The notes beneath the pieces were generated by a model, which was not told the DNA's origin, did not search any database, and saw nothing but the letters and a program-made list of their open reading frames with translations. From the NCBI GenBank assembly GCA_050305935.1, contig JBNLGG010000016.1:7490-71489 (forward strand): 64,000 nucleotides of DNA. Reading direction: 5' to 3'. The position numbers and the translations under genes are program-made. This document shows positions 43,248-52,740 of the stretch, piece after piece. This DNA is from CAJXNP01 sp050305935. GTDB taxonomy: Bacteria > Bacteroidota > Bacteroidia > Cytophagales > Cyclobacteriaceae. How positions within the stretch are numbered: position 1 is the first letter of the stretch; each line of letters opens with the position of its first letter.

Positions 43248-44168
43248 ATGATGGAGAAAGATAGTTTGCGAAAATGGCTTGAGGGGGATATGTCGGAGGA
43301 GGAGAAAAAAGCCTTCGAAAGCACGGATGATTTTAGAAAGTATCAAAAGATTTTAGCCGGAATAGAGAAGCTACGGGCGCCGGATTTTGATATCGAAGGT
43401 GAGCTGGAAAAATTCCAGCAAGGCAAAAATACTGGTGTCCAGGCAAAAATCATAAAGATGTATGATCGACGGGTGCTCTTGAAGTTAGCGGCCTCGGTTG
43501 TCGTATTTTTTAGTATTTATTGGTTTTTCCTCAGGACGGGTGACGTTCGGATTGAAACCATGGCGGCCGATAAAACCACCTTTTCACTTCCTGATTCCTC
43601 AGAGGTAATCGTTAATTCGCAATCTTTGCTAAGCTATTCAAAAAGGAAATGGAAGAAAAGGAGGGAAGTGAAACTGGAAGGAGAGGCATTCTTCAAAGTC
43701 ACAAAGGGAAGTACTTTCCACGTGGTTACCAAGGGCGGTATGGTGACCGTTTTGGGCACCCAATTCAATGTGAAGCAACGAGGGGATATTTTTGAAGTGG
43801 CCTGTTTTGAGGGTAAAGTGAAGGTGGAAAGCGGAGATTTTGAAATCGAGGTGGCACCTACAGAGGTGGTGCGATTCTACCATGGTAAGCTAATGAACTT
43901 TAACCACGCGTCTACCCATACTACCCCCTCTTGGACACAAAACAAAAGTCAGTTTGTAAGCCTGCCCTACTTTGAGGTGATCAATGAACTAAAACGCCAG
44001 TATGGAGTGGAGATCGAATCAAAAAATATTGATACGACCATATTATTCACCGGTGCATTTGTACACAACGATCTCACGGCGGCTTTAAAATCAGTGTCCA
44101 TACCATTTAATGCTACCTTTGATGATTCAGATAAAACCCATATTGTAATCATTGGTGAGAACAAGTAG
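43248..44168 (+). CDS. FecR-family anti-sigma factor
   Basis: The 306-residue product has a cytoplasmic N-terminus (RKWLEGDMSEEEKKAFES), one membrane helix at about residues 79-97, and a periplasmic FecR domain (about 104-200, with FKVTKGSTFHVVTKGGMVTV and LGTQFNV). The C-terminal DUF4974 has FEVINELKRQYGVEIESKN. It binds the upstream ECF sigma factor and is released when the TonB receptor is loaded. Its 3' end overlaps the receptor gene. Confidence 0.96.
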   Translation: MMEKDSLRKWLEGDMSEEEKKAFESTDDFRKYQKILAGIEKLRAPDFDIEGELEKFQQGKNTGVQAKIIKMYDRRVLLKLAASVVVFFSIYWFFLRTGDVRIETMAADKTTFSLPDSSEVIVNSQSLLSYSKRKWKKRREVKLEGEAFFKVTKGSTFHVVTKGGMVTVLGTQFNVKQRGDIFEVACFEGKVKVESGDFEIEVAPTEVVRFYHGKLMNFNHASTHTTPSWTQNKSQFVSLPYFEVINELKRQYGVEIESKNIDTTILFTGAFVHNDLTAALKSVSIPFNATFDDSDKTHIVIIGENK

Positions 44169-46671
44169 ACTTTTCCTCCTTTTTTTTCTGACTGCTTCCT
44201 CCTTTCCGATTTTTGCCCAACAAGGTCAAAGTGAGATTTCCCTGAAAGAATATTTAATTAGCTGTGAGAAAAAATTTGACATCAATTTTACCTATGTGGA
44301 TGAGTATCTCGAAGGTCTGTTTATCCAACCTGCGAATTTTGATAATGTCGATGAGTTAATAGACTATTTGAATCTACGCACTGCCCTGGAATTCAGGAAA
44401 GTAAGTGAGGGCTATTTTGCCATTTCAAAAAAGGAGACCACTTATAAGATATGCGGATTTGTTTTTGATATGGAAAGCAACGAGCCCGTCGTCAGTGCAG
44501 TGATACAATGGAGTGACCAATATACAGTTACCGATGAAAGTGGATATTTTGAAGCTGAAACGGGCGATCAGTCAGGCTCTATCGCCATCCAATCACTCGG
44601 GTATAAATCGTTGGTGAAAAATTACGGCGAATTTCTTCATCAACCGTGTGTTAAACTTCTATTGAAACCAAATGTCCTAACGTTACAGGAGGTTGTCGTG
44701 AAGGACCTGCTGGTGGAAGGGATTAACAAGCAGGTCGACGGCTCCTATCTGATCCAAACAAATGATTTGGGGATATTGCCAGGATTGATTGAGCAGGATG
44801 TGCTTGAAACCGTGCAGGCCTTACCGGGAATTACCAGCGCCCGGGAAAAGGTCGCTGACGTAAATGTGCGAGCGGGGACTAATGATCAAAATCTGGTGTT
44901 ATGGAACGGGATCAGGATGTACCAATACGGACATTTTTTTGGATTGATCTCTGCTTTTAATCCATATTTAACGGAAGATGTAAAGCTTTTTAAAAACGGC
45001 ACACCCGCATCACTCAGCGAAGGTGTATCCAGTACGATAGAGATTTCTTCTGTCGATGATATTCCTTCAAAAACAACAGGCGGTATTGGCCTGAATTTTA
45101 TCAATGGGGATTTTTTTCTGAGGGTTCCCGTTTCGAGGAAAATAGGTGTTCAGCTTTCTGCGAGACGGTCGATTGCGGATATCATCACTACCCCCACCTA
45201 TCATAATTACTATGAAAGGGCTTTTAACAACACGGAAGTTATTACCAATTCTCCATCGAAAGCAATTGACCCTTCCGGTTCCAAAGAAAACTTTATTTTT
45301 TTTGATGTCAATGGCAGGCTCATCTATGATCCGACGTCAAAAGATAAAATAAGGATCAACTTTTCGCGGTATGATAACGAACTGGAATTTATAGAACAAG
45401 CTGCCATCAACAACTCTATTATTTCAAAAACCAGCAGCCTTCGGCAACATAACACAGCAGTTGGAGCATCCTATGTGCGGAAATGGAGTAATATTTTTTC
45501 AAGTTTTATTTCGGGATATTATTCACGCTACGATCTACATGCCGTAAACCAGGACATCAATAATAATCAGCGATTGATTCAGCAAAACCAAGTGATTGAC
45601 AATGGATTAAAAGCTGAAATCAAATTTGCGGTTGGCGATCACTTGATATTGAACGGCGGCTATCATTTCACGGAAACCGGTGTGACCAACATGGAGGACA
45701 TTAACAACCCTACCTATTACCGATACATCAAAAGAGTGCTTCGCGCGCAAGCACTATTCGCCGAAGGGGAGATCAATTCTAAAAACAACAGGACCAACTT
45801 AAAGGGAGGTGTGAGATGTAATTATTTTCAGAAGTTTGACCTCTTTTCATTGGAGCCAAGATTGGCCTTTAACCATCGTTTCTTCTCAAATTTTTCCTTC
45901 GAACTTTTAGGTGAAATGAAAAGCCAGGCAGTTACCCAGGTGGTTGACCTGCAAAGTGACTTTTTAGGGGTCGAAAATCACCGGTGGGTGCTAATGAATA
46001 ATAAGGATATTCCTTTGCTAAAAAGCATGCAAGCTTCTGCGGGCATCAATTATGACAAAGGAGGATTTTTATTTTCAATGGATGGCTTTTATAAAGTAGT
46101 GGATGGAATTACATCAAAAAGCCAGGGATTTCAAAATCAGTTCCAATATGAGAACGCATATGGGGACTATACGTCGTATGGGGCGGACTTTTTGGTAAGG
46201 CAAAATTGGAGGAATATTAAAAGCTGGGCATCTTATTCAATTTCAGGAAATGAATACAATTTCCCCACTTTTGTACCTTCGAAATTTCCGAGCAATTTTG
46301 ATATCAGACATCTTTTCAACCTGGCCGTCAGTTATCAATTAAATGCATTTGAATTCTCCACAGGCGTCAAATGGCATTCGGGCCTACCTTTCACTGGTCT
46401 GGCAATAGACGGGGAGACGGGCAACATATATTTTGATTCACCCAACATGGAGCGAATTCCGCAATATTTCAGATGGGACGTGTCAGCAAAATATGCTATT
46501 GATCTGGGTGACGAGAGGAGGATCATTCTCGGTGTGTCAGTGTGGAATTTGGCCAGCCATAGGAACATTGTGAATCAGTACTATAAAATAAATGACGAGC
46601 AACAAGCGGTTTTAATTCAGCAAGCTTCCCTCGGGGTGACCCCTAATGCATCCATACGTTTTCACTTCTAA
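44155..46671 (+). CDS. TonB-dependent receptor with STN signalling domain
   Basis: The product is 838 residues from GTG 44155; a TTG one codon upstream is also possible, and both overlap fecR by about 14 bp. It has a signal peptide (MRTSRLFLLFFLTASSFPIF), an STN domain (about 27-95), a carboxypeptidase-regulatory-like domain (about 97-175), a plug (VNVRAGTNDQNLVLWNGIRM) and a beta barrel ending in RFHF. No SusD partner follows, so it is a FecA-like transducer rather than a SusC. The stop codon is the first base set of a MITE target duplication. Confidence 0.96.
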   Translation: MRTSRLFLLFFLTASSFPIFAQQGQSEISLKEYLISCEKKFDINFTYVDEYLEGLFIQPANFDNVDELIDYLNLRTALEFRKVSEGYFAISKKETTYKICGFVFDMESNEPVVSAVIQWSDQYTVTDESGYFEAETGDQSGSIAIQSLGYKSLVKNYGEFLHQPCVKLLLKPNVLTLQEVVVKDLLVEGINKQVDGSYLIQTNDLGILPGLIEQDVLETVQALPGITSAREKVADVNVRAGTNDQNLVLWNGIRMYQYGHFFGLISAFNPYLTEDVKLFKNGTPASLSEGVSSTIEISSVDDIPSKTTGGIGLNFINGDFFLRVPVSRKIGVQLSARRSIADIITTPTYHNYYERAFNNTEVITNSPSKAIDPSGSKENFIFFDVNGRLIYDPTSKDKIRINFSRYDNELEFIEQAAINNSIISKTSSLRQHNTAVGASYVRKWSNIFSSFISGYYSRYDLHAVNQDINNNQRLIQQNQVIDNGLKAEIKFAVGDHLILNGGYHFTETGVTNMEDINNPTYYRYIKRVLRAQALFAEGEINSKNNRTNLKGGVRCNYFQKFDLFSLEPRLAFNHRFFSNFSFELLGEMKSQAVTQVVDLQSDFLGVENHRWVLMNNKDIPLLKSMQASAGINYDKGGFLFSMDGFYKVVDGITSKSQGFQNQFQYENAYGDYTSYGADFLVRQNWRNIKSWASYSISGNEYNFPTFVPSKFPSNFDIRHLFNLAVSYQLNAFEFSTGVKWHSGLPFTGLAIDGETGNIYFDSPNMERIPQYFRWDVSAKYAIDLGDERRIILGVSVWNLASHRNIVNQYYKINDEQQAVLIQQASLGVTPNASIRFHF

Positions 46672-46677
46672 CCTATC
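46668..46677. repeat. 10-bp direct repeat (left target duplication of the MITE)
   Basis: CTAACCTATC, containing the stop codon of the receptor gene, recurs exactly at 46831-46840 on the other side of the palindromic element. Confidence 0.75.
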
Positions 46678-46830
46678 CAGGGCAAACGCATTTATTAAAG
46701 AAACTTCGTCATTCCGGAATCAATTCAAGGTCATTTTATAGATTCCAGACAAATTTTGTTCATTAAAATAAAATTAGAACAATCCCGCATAGCTATCGGG
46801 ACTGGAATGACGGTAAATGCGTTTGCCCTG
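46678..46830. mobile_element. MITE-like element, 153 bp
   Basis: The ends are perfect 17-bp terminal inverted repeats: CAGGGCAAACGCATTTA (46678-46694) and its complement (46814-46830). A second inverted pair, CGTCATTCC (46707-46715) and GGAATGACG (46804-46812), lies inside. Exact 10-bp direct repeats (CTAACCTATC) flank the element, as expected of target duplication. It has no coding capacity, so it would have been moved by a transposase elsewhere. It was inserted exactly at the stop of the TonB receptor gene, leaving the protein intact. Confidence 0.8.
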
Positions 46831-46840
46831 CTAACCTATC
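46831..46840. repeat. 10-bp direct repeat (right target duplication of the MITE)
   Basis: Exact second copy of CTAACCTATC, immediately beyond the right terminal repeat. Confidence 0.75.
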
Positions 46841-46898
46841 AGTTAATTAGTGCGATTTTAAGATTTTTGTTTAAATTCGGCCTTTTAAACTGCATATC

Positions 46899-47363
46899 AT
46901 GAGTAAATTAATAGTCAATAGTTTCGAAGAGTTTCAGAAATATGTGGGGCAGGAAATCGGAACTTCACCTTATTTAAAAATAACGCAACAACAAATCAAT
47001 ACATTCGCTGATGCCACCTTAGATCATCAGTGGATACATACCGATCCTGAACGGGCAGCCAGGGAAGGCCAGTTCGGTTCCACTATCGCTCATGGCTATC
47101 TTACGCTGTCCATCATTCCGTATCATTGGAATCAGCTCATCCAGGTGAACAACCTGAAAATGATGATTAATTATGGTATAGAAAGTTTAAGATTTAACCA
47201 ACCCGTTAAGGTAAACGATGAGGTTAATATGACGGCTTTTCTAAAATCGGCCGTCAATCTTCGGGGCACCATTAAGGTGGAAGTGATCACCACCATGAAA
47301 ATCAAGGATAATCCCAAGGCGGCTTTTACCGCCACCGTTATCTTCCTTTATCACTTCAATTAA
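46899..47363 (+). CDS. MaoC-family (R)-specific enoyl-CoA hydratase
   Basis: The 154-residue product is a single hot-dog domain, with the hydratase motif FADATLDHQWIHTDPERA carrying Asp42 and His47 as catalytic pair. It also has FGSTIAHGYLTLSIIP and a C-terminal beta sheet (IKVEVITTMK, FTATVIFLYHFN). It hydrates 2-enoyl-CoA to (R)-3-hydroxyacyl-CoA; whether for fatty-acid oxidation or precursor supply cannot be told. It stands alone. Confidence 0.95.
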   Translation: MSKLIVNSFEEFQKYVGQEIGTSPYLKITQQQINTFADATLDHQWIHTDPERAAREGQFGSTIAHGYLTLSIIPYHWNQLIQVNNLKMMINYGIESLRFNQPVKVNDEVNMTAFLKSAVNLRGTIKVEVITTMKIKDNPKAAFTATVIFLYHFN

Positions 47364-47472
47364 CAGGCAGGATTTGTAACGTGCTTTACAATTCACCAGA
47401 TTTTTTGACATAAAAACTGGCATCTAAGGTTCTGATCAAACTAATTGGACAAGTTTTCAGTTAAGTCTTGGT

Positions 47473-47985
47473 ATGAAAAAATATTATGCAGTATTCCTGA
47501 TGATAGCCGGAGTGACATTTAGCTCCTGCGGTCAAACCTCCGTTAAAAATCAAAGCAATGCCAAAAAATCAAATACTATGAGCGCAAAAATACCGGAGAT
47601 GAAAGATGGTAAAACTATTCCCTATAATGAGTTGACAGATTTCGAGAAATACGTGATTCTGGAAAAAGGCACCGAACGGGCCTGGACCGGAGAACTCTAC
47701 GATGTCAAAGAAGCGGGAACCTATATCTGTAAAAGATGTGATGCACCGTTATATCGGTCAGAAGACAAGTTTGATTCACACTGCGGATGGCCAAGTTTTG
47801 ATGATGAGATTGAAGGGGCGGTTCTTCGGATCCCGGACGCTGATGGGATGAGAACAGAAATAATTTGCGCCAACTGTAAAGGACATTTAGGCCATGTGTT
47901 TTTAGGTGAAGGCTTTACTGATAAGAACACCCGGCATTGTGTGAATTCCGTTTCGATGAAGTTTGTGCCTTCTACTTCCAAATAA
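47473..47985 (+). CDS. msrB: Peptide-methionine (R)-S-oxide reductase, lipoprotein form
   Basis: The 170-residue product has a lipoprotein signal (VTFSSCG, Cys19), so the enzyme is envelope-located. The MsrB domain has zinc ligands Cys86, Cys89, Cys132 and Cys135 (CKRCDAPL, CANCKGHLGHVF), a recycling Cys104 in HCGWPSF and the catalytic Cys156 in RHCVNSVSMKF. It reduces methionine-R-sulfoxide in oxidised proteins. It is complete, with all catalytic residues. Confidence 0.97.
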   Translation: MKKYYAVFLMIAGVTFSSCGQTSVKNQSNAKKSNTMSAKIPEMKDGKTIPYNELTDFEKYVILEKGTERAWTGELYDVKEAGTYICKRCDAPLYRSEDKFDSHCGWPSFDDEIEGAVLRIPDADGMRTEIICANCKGHLGHVFLGEGFTDKNTRHCVNSVSMKFVPSTSK

Positions 47986-48184
47986 CTCCCCCTTTTTTGT
48001 TCAATATTTAATTATTTAAGATACATTATCTTAATAGTCTGATATTGGATTTAATACCTTTCTCTATTGTAAATCCTGCAAATTTATTTAAATTCTAGTG
48101 TTGCTTATTAGCATACGTGATATACAAATGTCTACAGAGCAATTTTAACTTATAAATGTCGATAATTCACTTTTTAATAATAAT

Positions 48185-51100
48185 ATGCTTTCTGCCGTCC
48201 ACAGACTTTTAAGCTTATTGATTCTATTTCAGTGCATTTTTATTGGCAGCCTCAAAGCCCAAAAAACCGATTTTAAATTTGAGCAATTAACGATAAATGA
48301 AGGGTTGTCCAGCAATAGGGTATGGTGCATCTACCGGGATAGGGAGGAATTTTTATGGATATGTACTGATGTCGGGCTTGACAGATATGATAGCAAAAAT
48401 GTAATTAGCTACCGATATAATGAAGACGATTCAACGTCAATTAGTAGCAATTCTGTAAGATATATTTTTGAAGATCAAAACGGAACACTATGGTTTGGGA
48501 CAAATAAGGGATTGAATCTATATAACAGGAAGTTCAATAATTTTAAAAGGTTTTCACATGTTCCCGGCGATAGTTCTAGTCTCAACGGAAATTTTGTAAA
48601 TAGTATTATAGAAGATTACTCGGGTGTGGTGTGGGTGTTGACAAATGGAAATTGTCTTAATGAATGGCATCCGGAAACCCAATCGTTCCAGCGGTATATT
48701 TTTTCTGATGATAATCCGAATGTATATGCGCCTCATTTAAATATGATGGCATTAGATAGCGATGGCAATATTTGGCTGGCCAAATATAAAAATGGCTTAG
48801 TAAGGTTTGATCCTGGAGCAAAGAAATTTACAGAATTGAAGGATCCTGATATTGATTTTGGTCATCCGGTTTTTAAGGGTTTGTTTATTGATAAGAATGA
48901 TAAAATATGGATTGGGTCAGATGGAAATGGTTTTTTTTCATTTGATATACGCACAAGGGTATTTAGGAAATATCCTGTCAGTACCGATGGCAAAGGGGTG
49001 AACCAAAGCATAATCCTGGATATTTTTGAAGAAAACAGCAGGTATCTATTGTTGGCAGTAGATCAAGGAGGAATAAATCGCTTTGATAAAATAAAAGAGG
49101 AATTTGAATATCTGAAATTCAGTGAAGATCAAAACACAACCGGATTAAACAATAATGGGATATGGTGTTTCCATAAGGATAAAGAAGGAATACTTTGGGT
49201 AGGTACTTCAGGAGGAGGTGTCAATTATTATAACCCTAAAAAATCAAAGTTTAAGCTATTTAGGAAAGAAGAAAATAACCGAAATTCTCTTTCATATAAT
49301 TTTACAGGTTGTTTTTTTGAAGATCATCTAGGTCACATTTGGATCGGTACAGATGGTGGTGGATTAAATGTCTACGATCCGGAAAATCAAACATTTAAAG
49401 TGTTTAAACATGACCCTTCCAATCCTAAGAGCATAAGCGGAAATGTAATAAGGAGTATTGCTGAAGACAAAAATCACAATTTGTGGATTGGCACTTGGGA
49501 TACGGGATTAAATTGCTACGAGAGAGAAACGGGTTTATTTCACAGATACTTTCCGGATTCAAATGATCCAACTAGTATTTCAGGACGGACGATTTGGAAT
49601 CTTCGTATTGACCATAATGGGTTGCTTTGGATGAGTGTGTATAATATAGGAATAGATGTTTTTCATATTGAAAAAGGAGTAATAAAGAAATTTAGCTTAG
49701 ACGATAAGGCTGAGAACTCTTTGTCAAGTAATGCAATTTCCTTCATCTACGAAGACGATCAATACAATATTTGGTGTTCGACTGAAGATGGATTAAACCT
49801 ATATGATCCGGTAAACGATTCATTTATTGTTTACAGGGATTTTCCCGATAATAATTTGAATATCTTTTTTAAGGATTCTAAAGGGAGATATTGGGTAGGT
49901 ACCTCTGAAGCAGGAATTATTCAATTTGACTTGACTGGTGAAATCAAAAAAATATATGATACTGGAAAAGGGTTGCCAAATAATAATGTGAAAGCCATAA
50001 CAGAAGACAATAGCGGCAATTTATGGATATCCACCAATAAAGGCTTGGCACAATTTAATCCTGAAAAGGAGGTGTTTATTAACTATGACAGGTCTGATGG
50101 GTTGCAAGGTGATCAATTTTTTCTCCAATCTTTTTTAAAAACAAAAAAAGGAGAATTGTACTTCGGTGGATTTGACGGTTTTAATTCATTTTATCCTGAT
50201 AGCCTTACGAAAAATGAATTCATCCCACCTGTCTATATTAATGATTTTAGGTTGTTTAACAGATCACTTTCGTATGCGGATAAAGATTCCCCGCTAAAAT
50301 ATACAATTAAAGAAACCAGGGAGATCAAAATGTCTTGGCAGAATTCGGTCATTTCATTTGACTTTATTGCCATAAACTATACCTACCCTGAAAAGAATGA
50401 GTATAAATACATCTTAAAGGGTTTTGAATCTTCATGGAATTTTACAGATGCGAGCAGAACGTATGTTACTTATACAAATTTAGATCCAGGCGAATATCAT
50501 TTTAAAGTTGTAGCATCAAATAATGATGGCGTCTGGAATGAAGAGGGAACTTCGTTAAAGCTAATCATTACGCCGCCTTTTTGGAAAATTTGGTGGTTTA
50601 AGGTCACTGCAACTGTATGCATGCTTTTAATGGTCTATTTGGCTTATTTATTTAGAACCAGCCAACTGCGAAAAACCAATATGATTCTTGAGCGAAAAGT
50701 CAATTTAAGGACTGATCAATTGAAACGGTTTATCAGTGAATTGCAGGAAAACAAGGATGAACTGGAAGCGACAAATGAAGAACTAGTGTCGACTATGGAC
50801 GAATTATCTGAGCAAAAGCAGTATGTGGAAGAGATAAATATTAAGTTGAAAAAGGCACATGATGAATTGTGCAAAATAAATGAACAACTAGACGAAAGGG
50901 TAAAGGATAGAACCTATAAATTATCAAAAGTAAACAAAGAATTAGATCGTTTGGTATATAGCGCCTCTCACGATCTTATTGCGCCATTAAAATCGCTTTT
51001 GGGATTAATCCATATTACCAAAATAGAAATTACGGACGGCCCGGTAGTCAAAAATGTTGAACACATGGAAAAAAGTGTAAAAAAACTTGAACGTGTGATC

Positions 51101-51586
51101 ACCAGCCTGGGGCATTTTGCTTTAAATATGGATCAAAATATTAATATAGAAGACATACGATTTGGGCATATTGTTGATGAGGTGATTTGTGGATTAGGTG
51201 AGGACTATAATCTGGATAAGGTTACCATTATAAGAAATTATTCTTCAGATGATTTTATTGAAACAGATGTTGGGCGATTGAAAATTGTTTTGAAAAACCT
51301 TATTCTGAATGCCATACAGTTTAACAGAGATCGAGCCTTAATAGAAATAAAATTTGTTGAAAAGAGAAGGTCGTATCAAATAGAAGTTAAAGACAATGGT
51401 ATCGGGATAGAAAGAAAAAATTTTGATAAAATTTTCCTGATGTTTTATCGAGGAACGGAATTATCTCAGGGGTCAGGTATGGGCCTGTATATTGTGAAAG
51501 AAATCTTAGAAAAACTAAAGGGAAGAATTTACGTAGATTCAGAGCCAAATCAATATTCCAGATTTAAGATCAGGCTTCCGAAATGA
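48185..51586 (+). CDS. Two-component sensor histidine kinase with propeller sensor (no receiver domain)
   Basis: The 1133-residue product has a signal, then about 14 Reg_prop repeats (residues about 30-700, with patterns like IWIGTDGGGLNVYDP) forming one or two beta propellers. A Y_Y_Y domain (about 700-780) and one membrane helix (about 805-825) follow, then a coiled coil (about 835-920). The HisKA box SASHDLIAPLKSLLGLIHI has His929, and the HATPase has NLILNAIQFNRD, DNGIGIERKNFDKIF and GSGMGLYIVKEI. Unlike the hybrid kinases of polysaccharide loci it lacks receiver and AraC domains. The partner regulator is not in the window. Confidence 0.95.
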   Translation: MLSAVHRLLSLLILFQCIFIGSLKAQKTDFKFEQLTINEGLSSNRVWCIYRDREEFLWICTDVGLDRYDSKNVISYRYNEDDSTSISSNSVRYIFEDQNGTLWFGTNKGLNLYNRKFNNFKRFSHVPGDSSSLNGNFVNSIIEDYSGVVWVLTNGNCLNEWHPETQSFQRYIFSDDNPNVYAPHLNMMALDSDGNIWLAKYKNGLVRFDPGAKKFTELKDPDIDFGHPVFKGLFIDKNDKIWIGSDGNGFFSFDIRTRVFRKYPVSTDGKGVNQSIILDIFEENSRYLLLAVDQGGINRFDKIKEEFEYLKFSEDQNTTGLNNNGIWCFHKDKEGILWVGTSGGGVNYYNPKKSKFKLFRKEENNRNSLSYNFTGCFFEDHLGHIWIGTDGGGLNVYDPENQTFKVFKHDPSNPKSISGNVIRSIAEDKNHNLWIGTWDTGLNCYERETGLFHRYFPDSNDPTSISGRTIWNLRIDHNGLLWMSVYNIGIDVFHIEKGVIKKFSLDDKAENSLSSNAISFIYEDDQYNIWCSTEDGLNLYDPVNDSFIVYRDFPDNNLNIFFKDSKGRYWVGTSEAGIIQFDLTGEIKKIYDTGKGLPNNNVKAITEDNSGNLWISTNKGLAQFNPEKEVFINYDRSDGLQGDQFFLQSFLKTKKGELYFGGFDGFNSFYPDSLTKNEFIPPVYINDFRLFNRSLSYADKDSPLKYTIKETREIKMSWQNSVISFDFIAINYTYPEKNEYKYILKGFESSWNFTDASRTYVTYTNLDPGEYHFKVVASNNDGVWNEEGTSLKLIITPPFWKIWWFKVTATVCMLLMVYLAYLFRTSQLRKTNMILERKVNLRTDQLKRFISELQENKDELEATNEELVSTMDELSEQKQYVEEINIKLKKAHDELCKINEQLDERVKDRTYKLSKVNKELDRLVYSASHDLIAPLKSLLGLIHITKIEITDGPVVKNVEHMEKSVKKLERVITSLGHFALNMDQNINIEDIRFGHIVDEVICGLGEDYNLDKVTIIRNYSSDDFIETDVGRLKIVLKNLILNAIQFNRDRALIEIKFVEKRRSYQIEVKDNGIGIERKNFDKIFLMFYRGTELSQGSGMGLYIVKEILEKLKGRIYVDSEPNQYSRFKIRLPK

Positions 51587-51647
51587 TCGGAAAAATTCAC
51601 TCTTCCTTTGTCATGAATGACGAGGGAGGTAAATGAAATTAAAAATT

Positions 51648-51677
51648 AAAGCCACCTCCTTTTGAGATGGCTTTTTT
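51648..51677 (+). terminator. Terminator between the sensor kinase and the dihydroorotate-dehydrogenase-like gene
   Basis: AAAGCCACCTC pairs with GAGATGGCTTT (one mismatch), 5-nt loop, then T-run 51672-51677. The minus-strand reading also ends in A/T-rich DNA, so it could serve both convergent genes. Confidence 0.7.
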
Positions 51678-51710
51678 GTATCCTATAATTCGGTTATGAA
51701 TAAGTGTTCT

Positions 51711-52703
51711 TTACAATTGGTACTTTGTAATGGCCTTCATGTACTGGGCCCTTTCGTAGCTGCTTGGGTCAGACGTTTTTTTCTGGCTCATGCTGCCCTG
51801 AAGTTGTGATACAGAATTATATTCTCTCTCTAACATCCAGTTTTGCATGTGGTCCAGGATATTTTTGACATGAGATATTCCATGCTTCAATAAACTGGAG
51901 CAGATCATGGTCACATTGGCACCTACCAATAACATTTTAATGACATCCGTTCCGGTATGAATTCCACTGGTGGCCGCCAGGTCGCACGAAATCTTATCTT
52001 TCAGGATGGCTATCCATCTCATTGGCAAACGCATCGCCTGCGATTGGGAAAGAAGGATGTTGGGTACTACTTCATAGTCCTCCAGATTAATGTCTGGCTG
52101 ATAAAACCGGTTAAAAAGCACCAACGCATCCACCCCAACTTTATCAAATTGAGAAGCCATGTTTGCCATGTTGGAGAAAAATGGGCTTAATTTAAGCGCT
52201 ACGGGGATACTGACCTCCTTTTTTACGGCAGTGACAATATCTACATATTTTTTCTCCACTTCTGCACCTGATACATTAGGATCTGTAGGGATGCTGTAGA
52301 TATTTAATTCCAATGCATCCGCTCCGGCCTTTTCCATTTCTTTGGCATAAGCCGTCCATCCGCCAAGTGTACTTCCGTTCAGACTGGCAATGATGGGTAT
52401 GTCGACAGCTTTTTTCGCTGCTCTGATGTGTTCCAGATATAACTCAGGACCGGTTTTATAGTCATGAATATCAGGGAAGTATGATAGTGATTCCGCAAAC
52501 GAATCTGTACCCTGTGTTGTATGAAAATTGTATTCTTCCTGCTCTAAGCGGATTTGTTCTTCAAACAAACTGTGGAGAACTACCGCCCCGATACCTGCAT
52601 CTTCCAGCTTTTTGATATTATCTATGTTTTCAGAAAGGGGAGAGGCCGATGCAACAAGTGGATTGCGAAGCGTCTTTCCCAGATATTTAGTTTCGAGATT
52701 CAT
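51711..52703 (-). CDS. Dihydroorotate dehydrogenase-like FMN protein
   Basis: I chose the ATG at 52703 (330 residues, MNLETKYLGKTLRNPLVASA), because the upstream extension to 52784 is not conserved-looking. The TIM barrel has ASPLSENIDNIKKLEDAGIG, IIASLNGSTLGGWTAYA, LELNIYS, VALKLSPFF and the FMN-phosphate region TSGIHTGTDVIKMLLVGAN. The family resembles PyrD, but this subgroup differs from true PyrD and is usually found beside pyruvate:ferredoxin oxidoreductase genes, as here. The reaction is uncertain. Confidence 0.9.
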   Translation of the reverse strand: MNLETKYLGKTLRNPLVASASPLSENIDNIKKLEDAGIGAVVLHSLFEEQIRLEQEEYNFHTTQGTDSFAESLSYFPDIHDYKTGPELYLEHIRAAKKAVDIPIIASLNGSTLGGWTAYAKEMEKAGADALELNIYSIPTDPNVSGAEVEKKYVDIVTAVKKEVSIPVALKLSPFFSNMANMASQFDKVGVDALVLFNRFYQPDINLEDYEVVPNILLSQSQAMRLPMRWIAILKDKISCDLAATSGIHTGTDVIKMLLVGANVTMICSSLLKHGISHVKNILDHMQNWMLEREYNSVSQLQGSMSQKKTSDPSSYERAQYMKAITKYQL

Positions 52704-52740
52704 AATTAATTTTTTTGATATCTGCCAATTACATTTCCAA

